DNA of 64,000 nt from an uncultured Prevotellaceae bacterium. GTDB taxonomy: Bacteria > Bacteroidota > Bacteroidia > Bacteroidales > Bacteroidaceae. Made by a program: the position numbers and the translations under genes. Of the stretch, positions 44,856 through 53,812 are shown piece by piece. The first letter of the stretch is position 1. Every line of letters begins with the position of its first letter. The stretch covers positions 82,030 to 146,029 of the forward strand of contig CACXVS010000001.1 of assembly GCA_902771155.1 (NCBI GenBank), read 5' to 3'. Below the pieces are notes generated by a model that saw only the letters and a list, made by a program, of their open reading frames with translations, did not search any database and was not told the origin of the DNA.

Positions 44856-46277
44856 ATGGAGTTTATGATTATTGCAATCGTGAGTGTGATTTTTGGAGTA
44901 TTAATCGGTGTATGGGCCATGCAGAACCGCCAGAAACTGCTTCAGAATCAGGTAGTAAACCTTCAGTCTCAGATGCAACATGTCAAGGACGAGGCCCAGG
45001 AGAAGTTGCAAACCGTTCTGTCTGAGAAAGACAAAGCTTGTGAGAACATGGTCAGCGCCAAGGACAAAGCCTGCAACGACTTGATTGATGCCCAGGAGAA
45101 GCGACATCAGCAGACCTTGGAAGCCCAAGAAAAGAGACACAAGGAGGCTATGGCTACTCAGGAGCTGAGACAGCAGGAGGCTTTAGCAGCTCAGCAGTCG
45201 CGCTTCGAAGAGACTATTCAGAAGGTGACTGCACAGGTGAAATCGGCAACAGAAGATATGCTGAAAGAGCGTCAGAAGGAGTTTGCGGAGTCGAGCAATG
45301 AGAACATCGGCCAGATTGTGAATCCTCTGAAGGAAACCATCGAACAGATGAAAAAAGCCATGAGCGAAAGCACGATTAAACAGACGGAACTTGGTGGCGA
45401 GATGAAGTCGCACATAGAGAATATGATTAGACAGAGTGAGGCTGCCAGAAAGAGTGCCGACGAACTGACTCGGGCCTTCAAGCATGGTTCGAAGGTACAG
45501 GGTGACTGGGGTGAGGCTATTCTCGACGAGCTACTTGAGTCGCAGGGACTGACCAAAGGTATACATTACGACGTGCAGACCTACATTAGAGATAAGAACG
45601 GTGACATCATTATGTCAGACGAAGGTTCTAAGATGCGTCCTGACATCATACTGCATTTGGACAAGCAGCGTGAGGTTATTATCGACTCGAAGGTGTCGAT
45701 GACTTCCTTCATGGACTACGTGAATGCAGAGAACGAGGACGACAAGGAGAAATTCCTGAAAGCCCATGTCGACAGTCTTAACAAGCATGTGAAAGAACTC
45801 TCGACGAAGGACTATTCTTCTTACATTAAGTCACCAAAGGTGAAGATGGACTACGTCATCATGTTCGTTCCTCACACGGGTGCCCTTTGGACAGCACTGA
45901 ACGCACAACCGGACCTCTGGCGTAAGGCGATGGAGAAGAATGTGTTCATTGCCGATGAGCAGTCACTCTTCGCTGCACTGCGCATCATCAACCTGACATG
46001 GACTCAGATTGCCCAGGCACAAAACCAAGAGGAGGTGTTCAAACTGGCTAATGAGATACTCGACAGGGTGGGGCAGTTCATGAAGAAGTACCAGGCCATC
46101 GGCAAGGCCTTGGGTGCTGCTACCGAAGCCTACAATGAAGGAGAGAAGAAATTGCAGCCCAACGGTCAGAGCATTCTCCAGACTTGCAACAAGCTGATTA
46201 AAGTTGGTGCTAAGCAGAGCGTCAAGAATCCCTTACCCCAACTTACAGAAGAAGGCACTGACCTACAATGTGCTTAA
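44856..46277 (+). CDS. rmuC: DNA recombination protein RmuC homologue
   Basis: 473 residues. An N-terminal membrane helix (MEFMIIAIVSVIFGVLIGVWAM) is followed by a long charged coiled coil (~25-170, with repeats of KDKAC and QEKRH). The RmuC nuclease-like domain follows (GDWGEAILDELLESQG, MRPDIILHLDKQREVIIDSKVSM, YVIMFVPHTGALWTALN, FIADEQSLFAALRII). RmuC limits inversions between short inverted repeats and has been linked to defence islands. It has its own element B and is followed by a hairpin. Confidence 0.93.
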   Translation: MEFMIIAIVSVIFGVLIGVWAMQNRQKLLQNQVVNLQSQMQHVKDEAQEKLQTVLSEKDKACENMVSAKDKACNDLIDAQEKRHQQTLEAQEKRHKEAMATQELRQQEALAAQQSRFEETIQKVTAQVKSATEDMLKERQKEFAESSNENIGQIVNPLKETIEQMKKAMSESTIKQTELGGEMKSHIENMIRQSEAARKSADELTRAFKHGSKVQGDWGEAILDELLESQGLTKGIHYDVQTYIRDKNGDIIMSDEGSKMRPDIILHLDKQREVIIDSKVSMTSFMDYVNAENEDDKEKFLKAHVDSLNKHVKELSTKDYSSYIKSPKVKMDYVIMFVPHTGALWTALNAQPDLWRKAMEKNVFIADEQSLFAALRIINLTWTQIAQAQNQEEVFKLANEILDRVGQFMKKYQAIGKALGAATEAYNEGEKKLQPNGQSILQTCNKLIKVGAKQSVKNPLPQLTEEGTDLQCA

Positions 46278-46319
46278 TACTGAGTAACCTTTTTGTGTCA
46301 TAACCTATTGTTTAACTAC

Positions 46320-46350
46320 ATGTACAGCCTGCTGTGAAGCCCGCTGTACA
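46320..46350 (+). terminator. Hairpin after rmuC
   Basis: TGTACAGC (46320-46327) pairs with GCTGTACA (46343-46350) around a 15-nt loop, followed by TTTCT. Likely the rmuC terminator. Confidence 0.65.
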
Positions 46351-46378
46351 TTTCTAAAGGACTTAATAAATTGAAAAT

Positions 46379-46588
46379 ATGAGATTTTATAAAGAAGTTT
46401 GGGGAATTATTTGGGAGTTTAACTCCATAGGAGAGTATGTTAGTTTCTGCATCGGCAGACTCCTTGGAGTGATCATATTCTTCGGTGGTTTGTATCTACT
46501 CGTAGAGTGTAGTGGCTCCGATGCCGAAACCCTTCCTGAGCATGACTACGAACCCATTCCCGCCAGTTTTTATTATTATGATAACTAA
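46379..46588 (+). CDS. Small membrane protein, 69 aa
   Basis: One transmembrane helix (SFCIGRLLGVIIFFGGLYLLV) with an acidic C-terminal tail (SGSDAETLPEHDYEPIP). No family is recognised. It lies between the rmuC terminator and element B copy 2, without an obvious promoter of its own. Its codons look normal for the region and it has an in-frame ATG preceded by an A-rich leader. Confidence 0.55.
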   Translation: MRFYKEVWGIIWEFNSIGEYVSFCIGRLLGVIIFFGGLYLLVECSGSDAETLPEHDYEPIPASFYYYDN

Positions 46589-46617
46589 CGTAAATAAGAA
46601 ACCTATACGAAAAAATG

Positions 46618-46676
46618 AAAAAAAGTTGCTATTAATTGTTAGAAATTGCCCTTTTCGTGTCCCTTATATATGAGAG
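46618..46676 (+). promoter_or_regulatory. Element B copy 2
   Basis: Nearly identical to copy 1: AAAAAAAGTTGCTATTAA, TTGTTAGAAATTGCC, CTTTTCGTGTCC, CTTATATATGAGAG. The GTTG block begins 89 bp before ATG 46714. Confidence 0.88.
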
Positions 46677-46713
46677 GCCCCCCAAAAAGTATTAACCTAA
46701 TAAGTATTTGAGT

Positions 46714-47673
46714 ATGATAGTAGAAACGATGACCGACCTCGAGCTTCTTGATGAGGTGAGAAAAGATTATGATGAGATTACCGACTATTGCTTGTCCTTA
46801 TGTCATAACTCTGCATATAAGAAACGTATGCAGTGGGGTAGGCCAAAAGGAGGAAAGTTTGTAATTCGAATCAACGATTGGAAGTCCTCAAGAGGCAATC
46901 TTTACAATTTCGTGATTAAGACCTCTGGCTGGAATGAGTTCAAGAATGGTGTTTTTGATGCATCTACTAGGATATTCTTCAAACGTAATAAAGCACAGAA
47001 TGCCATCAGACTGATGTTCAATCAGGATGGAGAAATTGGAATTGAGATATTTACCTCTCATTTCATTGACCGTTATAACCAACGCTTTCTTCATCAGCCA
47101 TACCTCTCTCGTAAGGAGGCCTTGCAGCTGTATATGGATAACAATGGTACCACTGTTATCAAGAACCTTGATTCCTCCAAATACGAGTATAATGTAATGG
47201 TAGCCACAAACGAAGGTTATTCTTTTGGAAAATTTGAAAACGACATCTTATTGCATAAGACATTCGTTTCTCGTGATATGCTCTTTGGCAATCAGTTCGA
47301 TGAGGCAGATTTCCTCGACGAAGCCGTTGCCAACTCTCAGAATGGCCCCCAATCGAACATATTTACAATTCATGAAGAACTCTCAGAGGTTTTAAGCAGA
47401 GAAAAGGTCATCCCAACTATCGACGAGCTCGGTCAGTTGTTTGAATTGGCGGAAAAGCAGAAAGAGAAACTGGAGACATTGGAACATGCAGGTAAAGAGT
47501 TTGATATGGAATATCTGGAAATGCGAAATCAGCTTCTCTTGTTGGCTGCTGGATTTGACTGGTCAAAAGGCCAAGTCAAAGATGAGGAAGGTAATAATAT
47601 TAACTATCCTCTAATGAGGGAGTTGTCCATGATACTTGGACCTAATCCCAATTGCTTGTGTTCACAATTATAG
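46714..47673 (+). CDS. Hypothetical protein, 319 aa
   Basis: A soluble protein I cannot assign. The middle has EIFTSHFIDRYNQRFLH and LSRKEALQLYMDNNGT, a pattern with a basic helix. The C-terminal third is helical (TIDELGQLFELAEKQKEKLETLE). It ends CLCSQL. A TTG start 6 bp earlier is possible, but the ATG at 46714 fits the element B spacing. The HD gene begins 28 bp after its stop, so the two are likely one transcript. Confidence 0.7.
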   Translation: MIVETMTDLELLDEVRKDYDEITDYCLSLCHNSAYKKRMQWGRPKGGKFVIRINDWKSSRGNLYNFVIKTSGWNEFKNGVFDASTRIFFKRNKAQNAIRLMFNQDGEIGIEIFTSHFIDRYNQRFLHQPYLSRKEALQLYMDNNGTTVIKNLDSSKYEYNVMVATNEGYSFGKFENDILLHKTFVSRDMLFGNQFDEADFLDEAVANSQNGPQSNIFTIHEELSEVLSREKVIPTIDELGQLFELAEKQKEKLETLEHAGKEFDMEYLEMRNQLLLLAAGFDWSKGQVKDEEGNNINYPLMRELSMILGPNPNCLCSQL

Positions 47674-47701
47674 CTTGTTCAATATAGATTCTAGTGTTAT
47701 T

Positions 47702-48220
47702 ATGGAAATAAAAGAACGTATTATTGACACTCTGCGTAATACAAAACGTGAGAATATGGAGACTGTTATTTCTTATATGGACAATCAGCATTTCTTCGAT
47801 CGAGGTTGTCATAACCACCACAAATATGATGGAGGCTTGGCAGATCACGCCTGGCAGACCTATCAGTTGGCAAAACAGCTGGAGGCTGAGAACAAACAGC
47901 TCCATCCCAATGTCCCCTTGTTGGGTCCTGATAGTCTTGCTATATGTGCTCTGCTTCATGACTTTTGCAACTGCAGCGGTATGCACCATATAAAAGGGCA
48001 TGGCTATCGCTCAGCCGAGATGCTGAAGGAATTAGGTTTTCATTTAAGTCAAGATGAGTTCCTTGCCATTCGTTTTCATATGAGTTTGAAAGACAAGAAA
48101 GACCATCCTCTTTACGAAGCAGCCTGCCATTGCCACCTCCGTTTCATTGTTCACAATGCGGACGGTAAATCTGCAAAGATGTATAGAGGCTCTGATATAA
48201 ATGAAAAAAAGTTGCTATAG
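47702..48220 (+). CDS. HD-domain phosphohydrolase-like protein
   Basis: About 172 residues. HD features are HHKYDGGLADHAWQTYQLAK, ALLHDFCNCSGMHH (HD pair) and IRFHMSLK, with a late VHNADGKSAK. HD domains hydrolyse nucleotides or phosphoesters. The open frame extends upstream to 47636 but the ATG at 47702 gives the natural start. Its last residues EKKLL and the stop codon lie inside element B copy 3 (from 48204), so the C-terminus may have been set by arrival of that element. Confidence 0.82.
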   Translation: MEIKERIIDTLRNTKRENMETVISYMDNQHFFDRGCHNHHKYDGGLADHAWQTYQLAKQLEAENKQLHPNVPLLGPDSLAICALLHDFCNCSGMHHIKGHGYRSAEMLKELGFHLSQDEFLAIRFHMSLKDKKDHPLYEAACHCHLRFIVHNADGKSAKMYRGSDINEKKLL

Positions 48221-48263
48221 GGTGTTAGAATTGCCACTTTTCGTTTCCCTATATATATGAAAG
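48204..48263 (+). promoter_or_regulatory. Element B copy 3, overlapping the HD gene end
   Basis: GAAAAAAAGTTGCTAT, GTGTTAGAATTGCC, ACTTTTCGTTTCC, CTATATATATGAAAG. One base is lost after TGTTAGAA and one gained after TTTTCG, so overall length is kept. GTTG begins 98 bp before ATG 48309. The first 17 bp are the 3' end of the HD gene. Confidence 0.82.
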
Positions 48264-48308
48264 GTCTTCCGAAATGAAGTACATAGTTTAATTTAAAATA
48301 CAGTCGAT

Positions 48309-48593
48309 ATGAAACAGATGAGTACAAATTTAGAGAGTCAGAACCCCACAGTGAACAATGCAGGACGCAAAATACGCAACCTGTCGATGAACGATATTCC
48401 TTATGAGGTCTGGATGAAGCACCTCATTAAGGCATACCGCCGCGACTTGGAACGCCTTGAACAACTTCAGAGATATGCTGAAGGACTTGAAGAAGAGAAC
48501 GTTGCTTTGCAGAAAAAACTTGCCAAACTGACGAGTATGCAACCCCTCACGAAATGCAATTCCTCACTTATAGATATAAAAGAGGTAAATTGA
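48309..48593 (+). CDS. Small coiled-coil protein, 94 aa
   Basis: N-terminal 30 residues are polar and probably unstructured; residues ~40-80 form a coiled coil (RRDLERLEQLQRYAEGLEEE, NVALQKKLAKL). No family is recognised. Driven by element B copy 3. The gene at 48641 follows 47 bp later and is probably on the same mRNA. Confidence 0.65.
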   Translation: MKQMSTNLESQNPTVNNAGRKIRNLSMNDIPYEVWMKHLIKAYRRDLERLEQLQRYAEGLEEENVALQKKLAKLTSMQPLTKCNSSLIDIKEVN

Positions 48594-48640
48594 GGAACTT
48601 TATTTCTTACACTTACATACAGATAACAATATTTATATTT

Positions 48641-49090
48641 ATGTCAAAACCTAAATTTATAACTATATGCCAACAGGCAAAGCAACTTGTTGACATGATT
48701 CCTGAAAAGGAAGAAACGATTCAGAATCTTATCGATAACTATCGATATGCTGCAGAAATCTTTTTTGCGGAAGGAATGTACTGGGAGTTATATGACTTCG
48801 ACAAGAAATATTCCGATGTGTCATCCTCTTTTAATGCATTGAAGAAAGTCATTGAAGTGTACGAAACATTGCCTCATGATGTGTATAAAATCATGGAAGT
48901 GGATTCCTTTAGGCCTGCTGTCCTCTTTTTTTGTGGACGCAAGGCTGAGCGCGCCATACTCAATCAACAAGATGTAGTTGAGGCAATGAAAGGCTATCAG
49001 GGCGAGTTTATGAAGGATATGCTTTCTGGTGCTTTTAAATCAAATGAGTCAGACGCTCCATCATCTTCTGACGACGATCTGCCATTCTGA
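48641..49090 (+). CDS. Helical protein with SSB-like C-terminal tail (DDDLPF)
   Basis: 149 residues from ATG 48641 (MSKPKFITICQQAKQL). The body is helical, without the OB fold of single-stranded-DNA-binding protein. The last ~12 residues, DAPSSSDDDLPF, are an acidic linker ending in DDLPF, as in Bacteroidetes SSB, where the tail recruits repair and replication proteins. It may therefore bind SSB partners such as RecO, PriA or RecQ, as an adaptor or a competitor; this is inference. Element A copy 6 begins 5 bp after its stop codon. Confidence 0.75.
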   Translation: MSKPKFITICQQAKQLVDMIPEKEETIQNLIDNYRYAAEIFFAEGMYWELYDFDKKYSDVSSSFNALKKVIEVYETLPHDVYKIMEVDSFRPAVLFFCGRKAERAILNQQDVVEAMKGYQGEFMKDMLSGAFKSNESDAPSSSDDDLPF

Positions 49091-49095
49091 AATTA

Positions 49096-49139
49096 TTCCC
49101 TCAAATCCTTGGTAGTTTGAGGGAAAATGCTTATATTTG
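49096..49139 (+). promoter_or_regulatory. Element A copy 6: hairpin with promoter
   Basis: TTCCCTCAAA (49096-49105) pairs with TTTGAGGGAA (49116-49125). Loop CTTG (49108-49111), 20 bp, then TATATTTG (49132-49139). Drives the zinc-ribbon gene. Confidence 0.83.
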
Positions 49140-49172
49140 CAACGGAATATTAACTTAAAACAAATAAAGCTT

Positions 49173-49349
49173 ATGTGGATTCCTTGTCAATGTTGTGGCC
49201 AGCAGTATCCTCAGGATTGGCGCTGGTATGTTTGCGATACCTGTGGTTATCGCGTTTGTCCTATGTGTTTAGGTAGTCATAAAGGCCCTTATGGTAGTGG
49301 CTTCAAATGCAGCCAGTGTGCTTTTGGTAGAATGCAAGAAAAGAAATAA
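49173..49349 (+). CDS. Small zinc-ribbon protein, 58 aa
   Basis: Seven Cys arranged mostly as CxxC pairs: CQCC near the start, VCDTC, VCPMC and KCSQC, with a His in between (GSHKGPYG). It probably holds one or two zinc ions and could bind nucleic acid or protein. No family is recognised. The start is ATG 49173; the open frame running upstream covers the promoter. Its own element A promoter lies before it and another element A copy after it. Confidence 0.7.
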   Translation: MWIPCQCCGQQYPQDWRWYVCDTCGYRVCPMCLGSHKGPYGSGFKCSQCAFGRMQEKK

Positions 49350-49376
49350 AAATACATAGTATGAAGATTTGCAATT

Positions 49377-49420
49377 TCCCCTCAAATCCTTGATGGTTTG
49401 ATGGGAAATGCATATCTTTG
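49377..49420 (+). promoter_or_regulatory. Element A copy 7: hairpin with promoter
   Basis: ATTTCCCCTCAAA faces TTTGATGGGAAAT (49397-49409), one mismatch. Loop CTTG (49389-49392), 20 bp, then TATCTTTG (49413-49420). Drives the TIR gene. Confidence 0.83.
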
Positions 49421-49444
49421 CAACAACATTTTCATATATACGTT

Positions 49445-50824
49445 ATGCAGCGCAATAAGCACGATATATTCATAAGCTACAGCCGCAAAGATTTGGCTTT
49501 GGTAAGGCAGATCAAAAGAGAAATTGAAAGTTCTACAAATGCCCATTGTTGGATGGATTTGAATGGGTCTGATGGAGGTGTTGAAAGTGGAAGTTCCAGT
49601 TTTGCTCAGGCAATAGTGGACGCAATTGAAAACTGCAAAATGTTCCTTTTTATGCTGTCTGATAATTCGCAGGAATCTTTTTATGCACTTCGTGAATTGA
49701 ATTATGCATATGACGAGAAAGATATTCTTGGAATACATGTAGTTATCATCAATATTAATAATTGTCGAATAACCAACAAACAATTCAAATTGCTTTATGG
49801 ACTTGCCGACATTATCTCATGGACGGACGTTCCACAGCACGACAAATTGATAAATGACCTTAGATCATGGGTAAAAACAGAAAGTGAATACATGGCAAAA
49901 AAAAGGTCAGAAATGACGGAAAAAGCCAAAGATTATCTATATAATAAAAAGGACCGGAAAAAATGGTTCCTTTTTTCAGGTCAGTCTTTGTGTGAGAGTT
50001 GGGAAGGGGATAGAAGTTTCTATTATTGTTATACTCAGGAAGAGATAGATCATTTCGTCAAACTCTTTATTGAGATTCATGATGCAGAATGTGATGATGG
50101 CATAGCAAAAGATTTGAACGACGTTGTAAACTATATACCACTCCATGAATATGAAGGTAGCAAACCTGAGATTGATAAACTATTAGAGCGATGTAGAGAT
50201 GATGAAATGGATCTTTGGGACATCGATACTACTCCACGCTATTTATACTCAATGTCTTTTTTTTATTGGGATCCGGAGGCAAAAGAAATGTCAAATAGGA
50301 TAAAAATTTCAGTAGAACTTTCAGATGAGGAATATCTTTATCTCCTCATAGAACAACTTTTAGATCGTAACAACTTTAACTATAACCGTCTATTAGTGAA
50401 TAACCCAGAATTAGCCATTAAGATTGGTAATAGGATAGAAAATGGATATGAATATTATGGAAAGACTTTTCTCGTGATATTTGATGAAGTCCTTGATGAT
50501 GTTGAAGCAATTTATGGCCCTAAAGATGTTGGAGGGATTCTATTCCAGGAGACTAAAAATGATAGTTGGTATACAGTCTATTTTGACACTCATAGGCGCA
50601 AAATCGAGTTGACTGAGGAATGGGAATTGAAGAATAATGGGGATCTCGATATCCATAAAAGATATCTTCGAAATATTAATGCCGACGAAGTAATGAAGCG
50701 CCTCGAAGCAGTCGATTATCCTGATATGCTTAATAAACTCAAAGAGCGATACAATACCTCTACAGCACTTGCGGATATAAAATCTTGGCTAGATGCAGAA
50801 TCCATTGCTTACAAAGAGGCTTAG
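49445..50824 (+). CDS. TIR-domain protein with two SDEE modules
   Basis: 459 residues from ATG 49445. The TIR domain spans ~5-145: KHDIFISYSRKDLALV, then CWMDLNGSDGG (BB-loop region), MFLFMLSDNSQESFYALREL with the putative catalytic Glu84, and ADIISW. Bacterial TIR domains often cleave NAD+ or make cyclic ADP-ribose signals in defence. The C-terminal part carries two copies of a module found elsewhere in this island: YTQEEIDHFVKLFIEIHD (~196-250) and ELSDEEYLYLLIEQLL...PELAIKIGNR (~291-330), so this region may be the sensor or partner-binding half. Very AT-rich. It converges with the DUF4062 gene, the ends overlapping by 4 bp. Confidence 0.87.
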   Translation: MQRNKHDIFISYSRKDLALVRQIKREIESSTNAHCWMDLNGSDGGVESGSSSFAQAIVDAIENCKMFLFMLSDNSQESFYALRELNYAYDEKDILGIHVVIININNCRITNKQFKLLYGLADIISWTDVPQHDKLINDLRSWVKTESEYMAKKRSEMTEKAKDYLYNKKDRKKWFLFSGQSLCESWEGDRSFYYCYTQEEIDHFVKLFIEIHDAECDDGIAKDLNDVVNYIPLHEYEGSKPEIDKLLERCRDDEMDLWDIDTTPRYLYSMSFFYWDPEAKEMSNRIKISVELSDEEYLYLLIEQLLDRNNFNYNRLLVNNPELAIKIGNRIENGYEYYGKTFLVIFDEVLDDVEAIYGPKDVGGILFQETKNDSWYTVYFDTHRRKIELTEEWELKNNGDLDIHKRYLRNINADEVMKRLEAVDYPDMLNKLKERYNTSTALADIKSWLDAESIAYKEA

Positions 50825-53661
50825 AGCCTGTTTAGCACATCTTCCTTTCCAAACTCTTTTCTAATGAGTTTAAGACAGTCTCTTGTGGCATAATGCTCTT
50901 TGATGTATGGTATTATATGTTCTGGTTTCTCCAGTCCAAATTTATTCATCACTTCCTGAGCGTCGATTCTGATCTCATCCAGATCATGAGAGGTTCCAAA
51001 CGCTCCTCCAAAAATATGGCCATATTGAGAGATAACCAAAATCTTGCCTTCAAAATAAGCCTCTACTTGGAAATTATCATTATCAGTGGTCTCATTAAAA
51101 ATTTCATCATAAGAGTTTCCTAAGATTTGATGCTTGATCGCAAATTTCTTGATATCTTTGTTCGTAGAATCAAAAATATGCAACACATCTTTGAAAGGAT
51201 TAAGTATATTTATTACAGCCTCCTTCAGTTCGCACATCTCACATACAAAAGGTTCTGTGCGCCAGTCTGGAGTTAACTTCAACATAATCTTTTGGCCTAA
51301 TTCTGGCATCATGAAAACGAGCATATTTACAGACAAATTGTTCCTGCGTTCTATGAGCTCCTTTAATAGGTCATAATATTCTTCATCAGATAAAGATATA
51401 GAAGTGTATGAAGGTTCACTAATAGTCCCGTCATTTTTCTGTGTTCGTATGGAGAAATCGGTGAATTTTAGGTAGGAGTCCATATCACAATTAACGAGAG
51501 TATTATACCCAGTATAATAAAAAGAGTCACAAATTTTATATATTAGATCATCATATCCTTTCAACTCCAAAAACTCATTAAGATCATATTCAATATCTTC
51601 AATTACTGGATACTCTTCCCAACTTCTAAAAATATTAACCTCTTCATCACTTAACTCGAAATAACCAACACTACCATCGTCTGTCTCAGAACTTAATGTT
51701 ATGGAATAGCTTTTTTTTCGAGGAAACTTTTCCATATATAAACTTGCCAATTGCGATGAAAAGTCTTTTTCAAAGGCTTTTTCACGATCTAACTCCTCCA
51801 TTTTATTTACCCATCTTTCGTCGTCGTTGATAAAAATAGGAATATCTTTTGCCTCAGCTGAAGAATAGTCAAATCCCAATGCCTCAGCTTTTTCCTTTTC
51901 TCCTAAATAATAGAAATAACCTACGGCATGAAGTACATAATCGTATGTTGCATGATGGTCATTGATATCTTTTGATAATTCTAATGCGTTAAGGAGTACA
52001 GATTCTGCTTCTTCTCGATGGCCTGTCACTTTATGAATATCACTTAATCTCTTTTGTAAATGCACATATATCGAATTATTCTTTCCATAATTCGTCTCAA
52101 TGAGATCAATAGATTTGTTGATTAACGAACATGCTTGCTGATATAATTCCTTCTTATCCTTGCTATAAGTCTTAGTCCTTTCCTCATTGTAATCATTATT
52201 GACCTGGGCATAACATAAAGCCAATTCTCTAAGTATTTGAGAATGCAATAAAACATTGTCGCCTTTGCTGCCCTCGATGATGCTTAAGGCATCTTCGAGG
52301 CATTCCTTAGCCTTGTCGTACATATTAAATATGCTGTAGTGACATCCTATTTTATATAAAGGCAGAGCAAATGCAATACTTGATTCCCCAAATTTCTCTT
52401 TTGTCAATTCAAGAGCATCAAGGTAGTATGGCTCTGCACGGAGAAACATTTCCTTGTGCTTAAACAAGTCCCCCACATGAATCAAGAATGTAGCATACTC
52501 ATGAGTTTTGTTCAATCTGTCAGATTCAAAAATAACAAAAGCTTTCGAATAGGTCTCCTCTGCTAACTCGTCTTTTCCGTGAATATAATAGGTATGTCCT
52601 AAAGCGTCTAGCGCAGTAGCATATTCCAGACTTTCCTTTCCAAATGCTTCCTTACTGATATCTGCAATTTCCTTTCGAAGACTGATCACCTGGTCGATCC
52701 ACCCTTCAGACATATCGTTCTCATATGTTTTAATGAGAAGTCGCTTTTTATTGATGATGTCTTTAATTCCCTTTTGGCCTTCCTCTCCTAATTTGATAAG
52801 TTTCAGATTGTGGGCAATGTTCCTGTCATCATTGTCGCTGAGGAGTATTGCCTGTGCCCCTTTGTTATCACCCTGATTCAAAAGATCGATAGCAAGTTGT
52901 AGATTCTTGCTGTTTTTTTCATTACTCATGTTTGTAACCAAAAGGGCTGTATCCCAGATACTCTCCTCTATTTGATGTAGTTCTTTCCTGGCATTCTCAA
53001 GTTCTGTTTTGTGTTCTGAAAATGTTGGATGTGATTTGTCGATCAAGGATAGTATCGTTTGCTTATCTTCTATTGTCTTGAGAAGCTGGTTATATTTGTC
53101 ATTATTTGCCACAATAGGGACGTTCGCCAACTCAACATAAGGTTTACCGTTAATAATGACTTTCGAGTCATGAATCTCTATTACTCCAGAATCCTTGATA
53201 TTATTGCTCAAATAATCTATAAACTGGAGCAAGAAGTGAGCTTTCAGGGTATCAATGTTCTTGTAGTCCGTATAGAAATGCCCATAGTTTTCTGGGAACG
53301 AGTCTCTGAACTTCTGAAGATCCTCGGATACTTGTTTTCCATCCTTGAAATACACATATAGCTTCTTGGGATTACGCCCTTCACATTTCTCTTTATACGC
53401 TGTGTCAAGTTCTATTTTTGTCCACTTCCCAAACGTAGTCCAATAGAGTACTATACATAAGTCGCAGTCTCGTAATTGTTTGTTATATTCTTCTTGCTTG
53501 TGCTCAGTCCCCATTGAAGCATCAACATACTCCCACTTTACAAGACTAATCGTTATATCGCGACTTTCAAGGGCTTTATTCAAATGCCCAACCAAGTCAG
53601 CAAATACCAGCCTTTCTTTCTCGAGTTCTTTCGACGATGCTAAAAATATCTTGATCTTCAT
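50821..53661 (-). CDS. DUF4062-like / TPR protein with two SDEE modules
   Basis: 946 residues from ATG 53661 (MKIKIFLASSKELEKERL). Residues ~1-150 match the DUF4062 type of TIR-like fold: IFLASSKELEKERL, YVDASMG, LRDCDLCIVLYW, KIELDTAYKEK with a Glu in the TIR catalytic position. Residues ~200-600 are tetratricopeptide repeats (LGHTYYIHGKDELAEETYSK, YKIGCHYSIFNMYDKAKECL). The C-terminus has two SDEE modules (FELSDEEVNIF near residue 670, ISLSDEEYYDLL near 756). The layout effector-TPR-sensor suits a defence protein, but no homologue with known function comes to mind. The N-terminus is a near copy of that at 62396. Its promoter is divergent from element B copy 4. Confidence 0.82.
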   Translation of the reverse strand: MKIKIFLASSKELEKERLVFADLVGHLNKALESRDITISLVKWEYVDASMGTEHKQEEYNKQLRDCDLCIVLYWTTFGKWTKIELDTAYKEKCEGRNPKKLYVYFKDGKQVSEDLQKFRDSFPENYGHFYTDYKNIDTLKAHFLLQFIDYLSNNIKDSGVIEIHDSKVIINGKPYVELANVPIVANNDKYNQLLKTIEDKQTILSLIDKSHPTFSEHKTELENARKELHQIEESIWDTALLVTNMSNEKNSKNLQLAIDLLNQGDNKGAQAILLSDNDDRNIAHNLKLIKLGEEGQKGIKDIINKKRLLIKTYENDMSEGWIDQVISLRKEIADISKEAFGKESLEYATALDALGHTYYIHGKDELAEETYSKAFVIFESDRLNKTHEYATFLIHVGDLFKHKEMFLRAEPYYLDALELTKEKFGESSIAFALPLYKIGCHYSIFNMYDKAKECLEDALSIIEGSKGDNVLLHSQILRELALCYAQVNNDYNEERTKTYSKDKKELYQQACSLINKSIDLIETNYGKNNSIYVHLQKRLSDIHKVTGHREEAESVLLNALELSKDINDHHATYDYVLHAVGYFYYLGEKEKAEALGFDYSSAEAKDIPIFINDDERWVNKMEELDREKAFEKDFSSQLASLYMEKFPRKKSYSITLSSETDDGSVGYFELSDEEVNIFRSWEEYPVIEDIEYDLNEFLELKGYDDLIYKICDSFYYTGYNTLVNCDMDSYLKFTDFSIRTQKNDGTISEPSYTSISLSDEEYYDLLKELIERRNNLSVNMLVFMMPELGQKIMLKLTPDWRTEPFVCEMCELKEAVINILNPFKDVLHIFDSTNKDIKKFAIKHQILGNSYDEIFNETTDNDNFQVEAYFEGKILVISQYGHIFGGAFGTSHDLDEIRIDAQEVMNKFGLEKPEHIIPYIKEHYATRDCLKLIRKEFGKEDVLNRL

Positions 53662-53677
53662 AATGCTTATTTTTCCG

Positions 53678-53709
53678 CAAATATACACTATTTCCATCAT
53701 TTTTTCAAG
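53678..53709 (-). promoter_or_regulatory. Promoter of the DUF4062 gene (copy 1)
   Basis: On the minus strand CTTG (53706-53709), 20 bp, then TATATTTG (53678-53685), 16 bp before ATG 53661. It shows the true start is not the upstream open-frame limit at 53700. Confidence 0.78.
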
Positions 53710-53715
53710 AAAAAT

Positions 53716-53774
53716 AAAAAAAAGTTGCTGTCAATTGTTAGAAATAGCCCTTTTTGTGTCCCTTATAGGTAGCC
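53716..53774 (+). promoter_or_regulatory. Element B copy 4
   Basis: AAAAAAAAGTTGCTGTCAA, TTGTTAGAAATAGCC, CTTTTTGTGTCC, CTTATAGGTAGCC. GTTG begins 89 bp before the sigma factor ATG at 53813. The last block is the most diverged of the six. Confidence 0.83.
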
Positions 53775-53812
53775 TATATATCCTTACTATTTATTAACTT
53801 AATTACTTTTGA

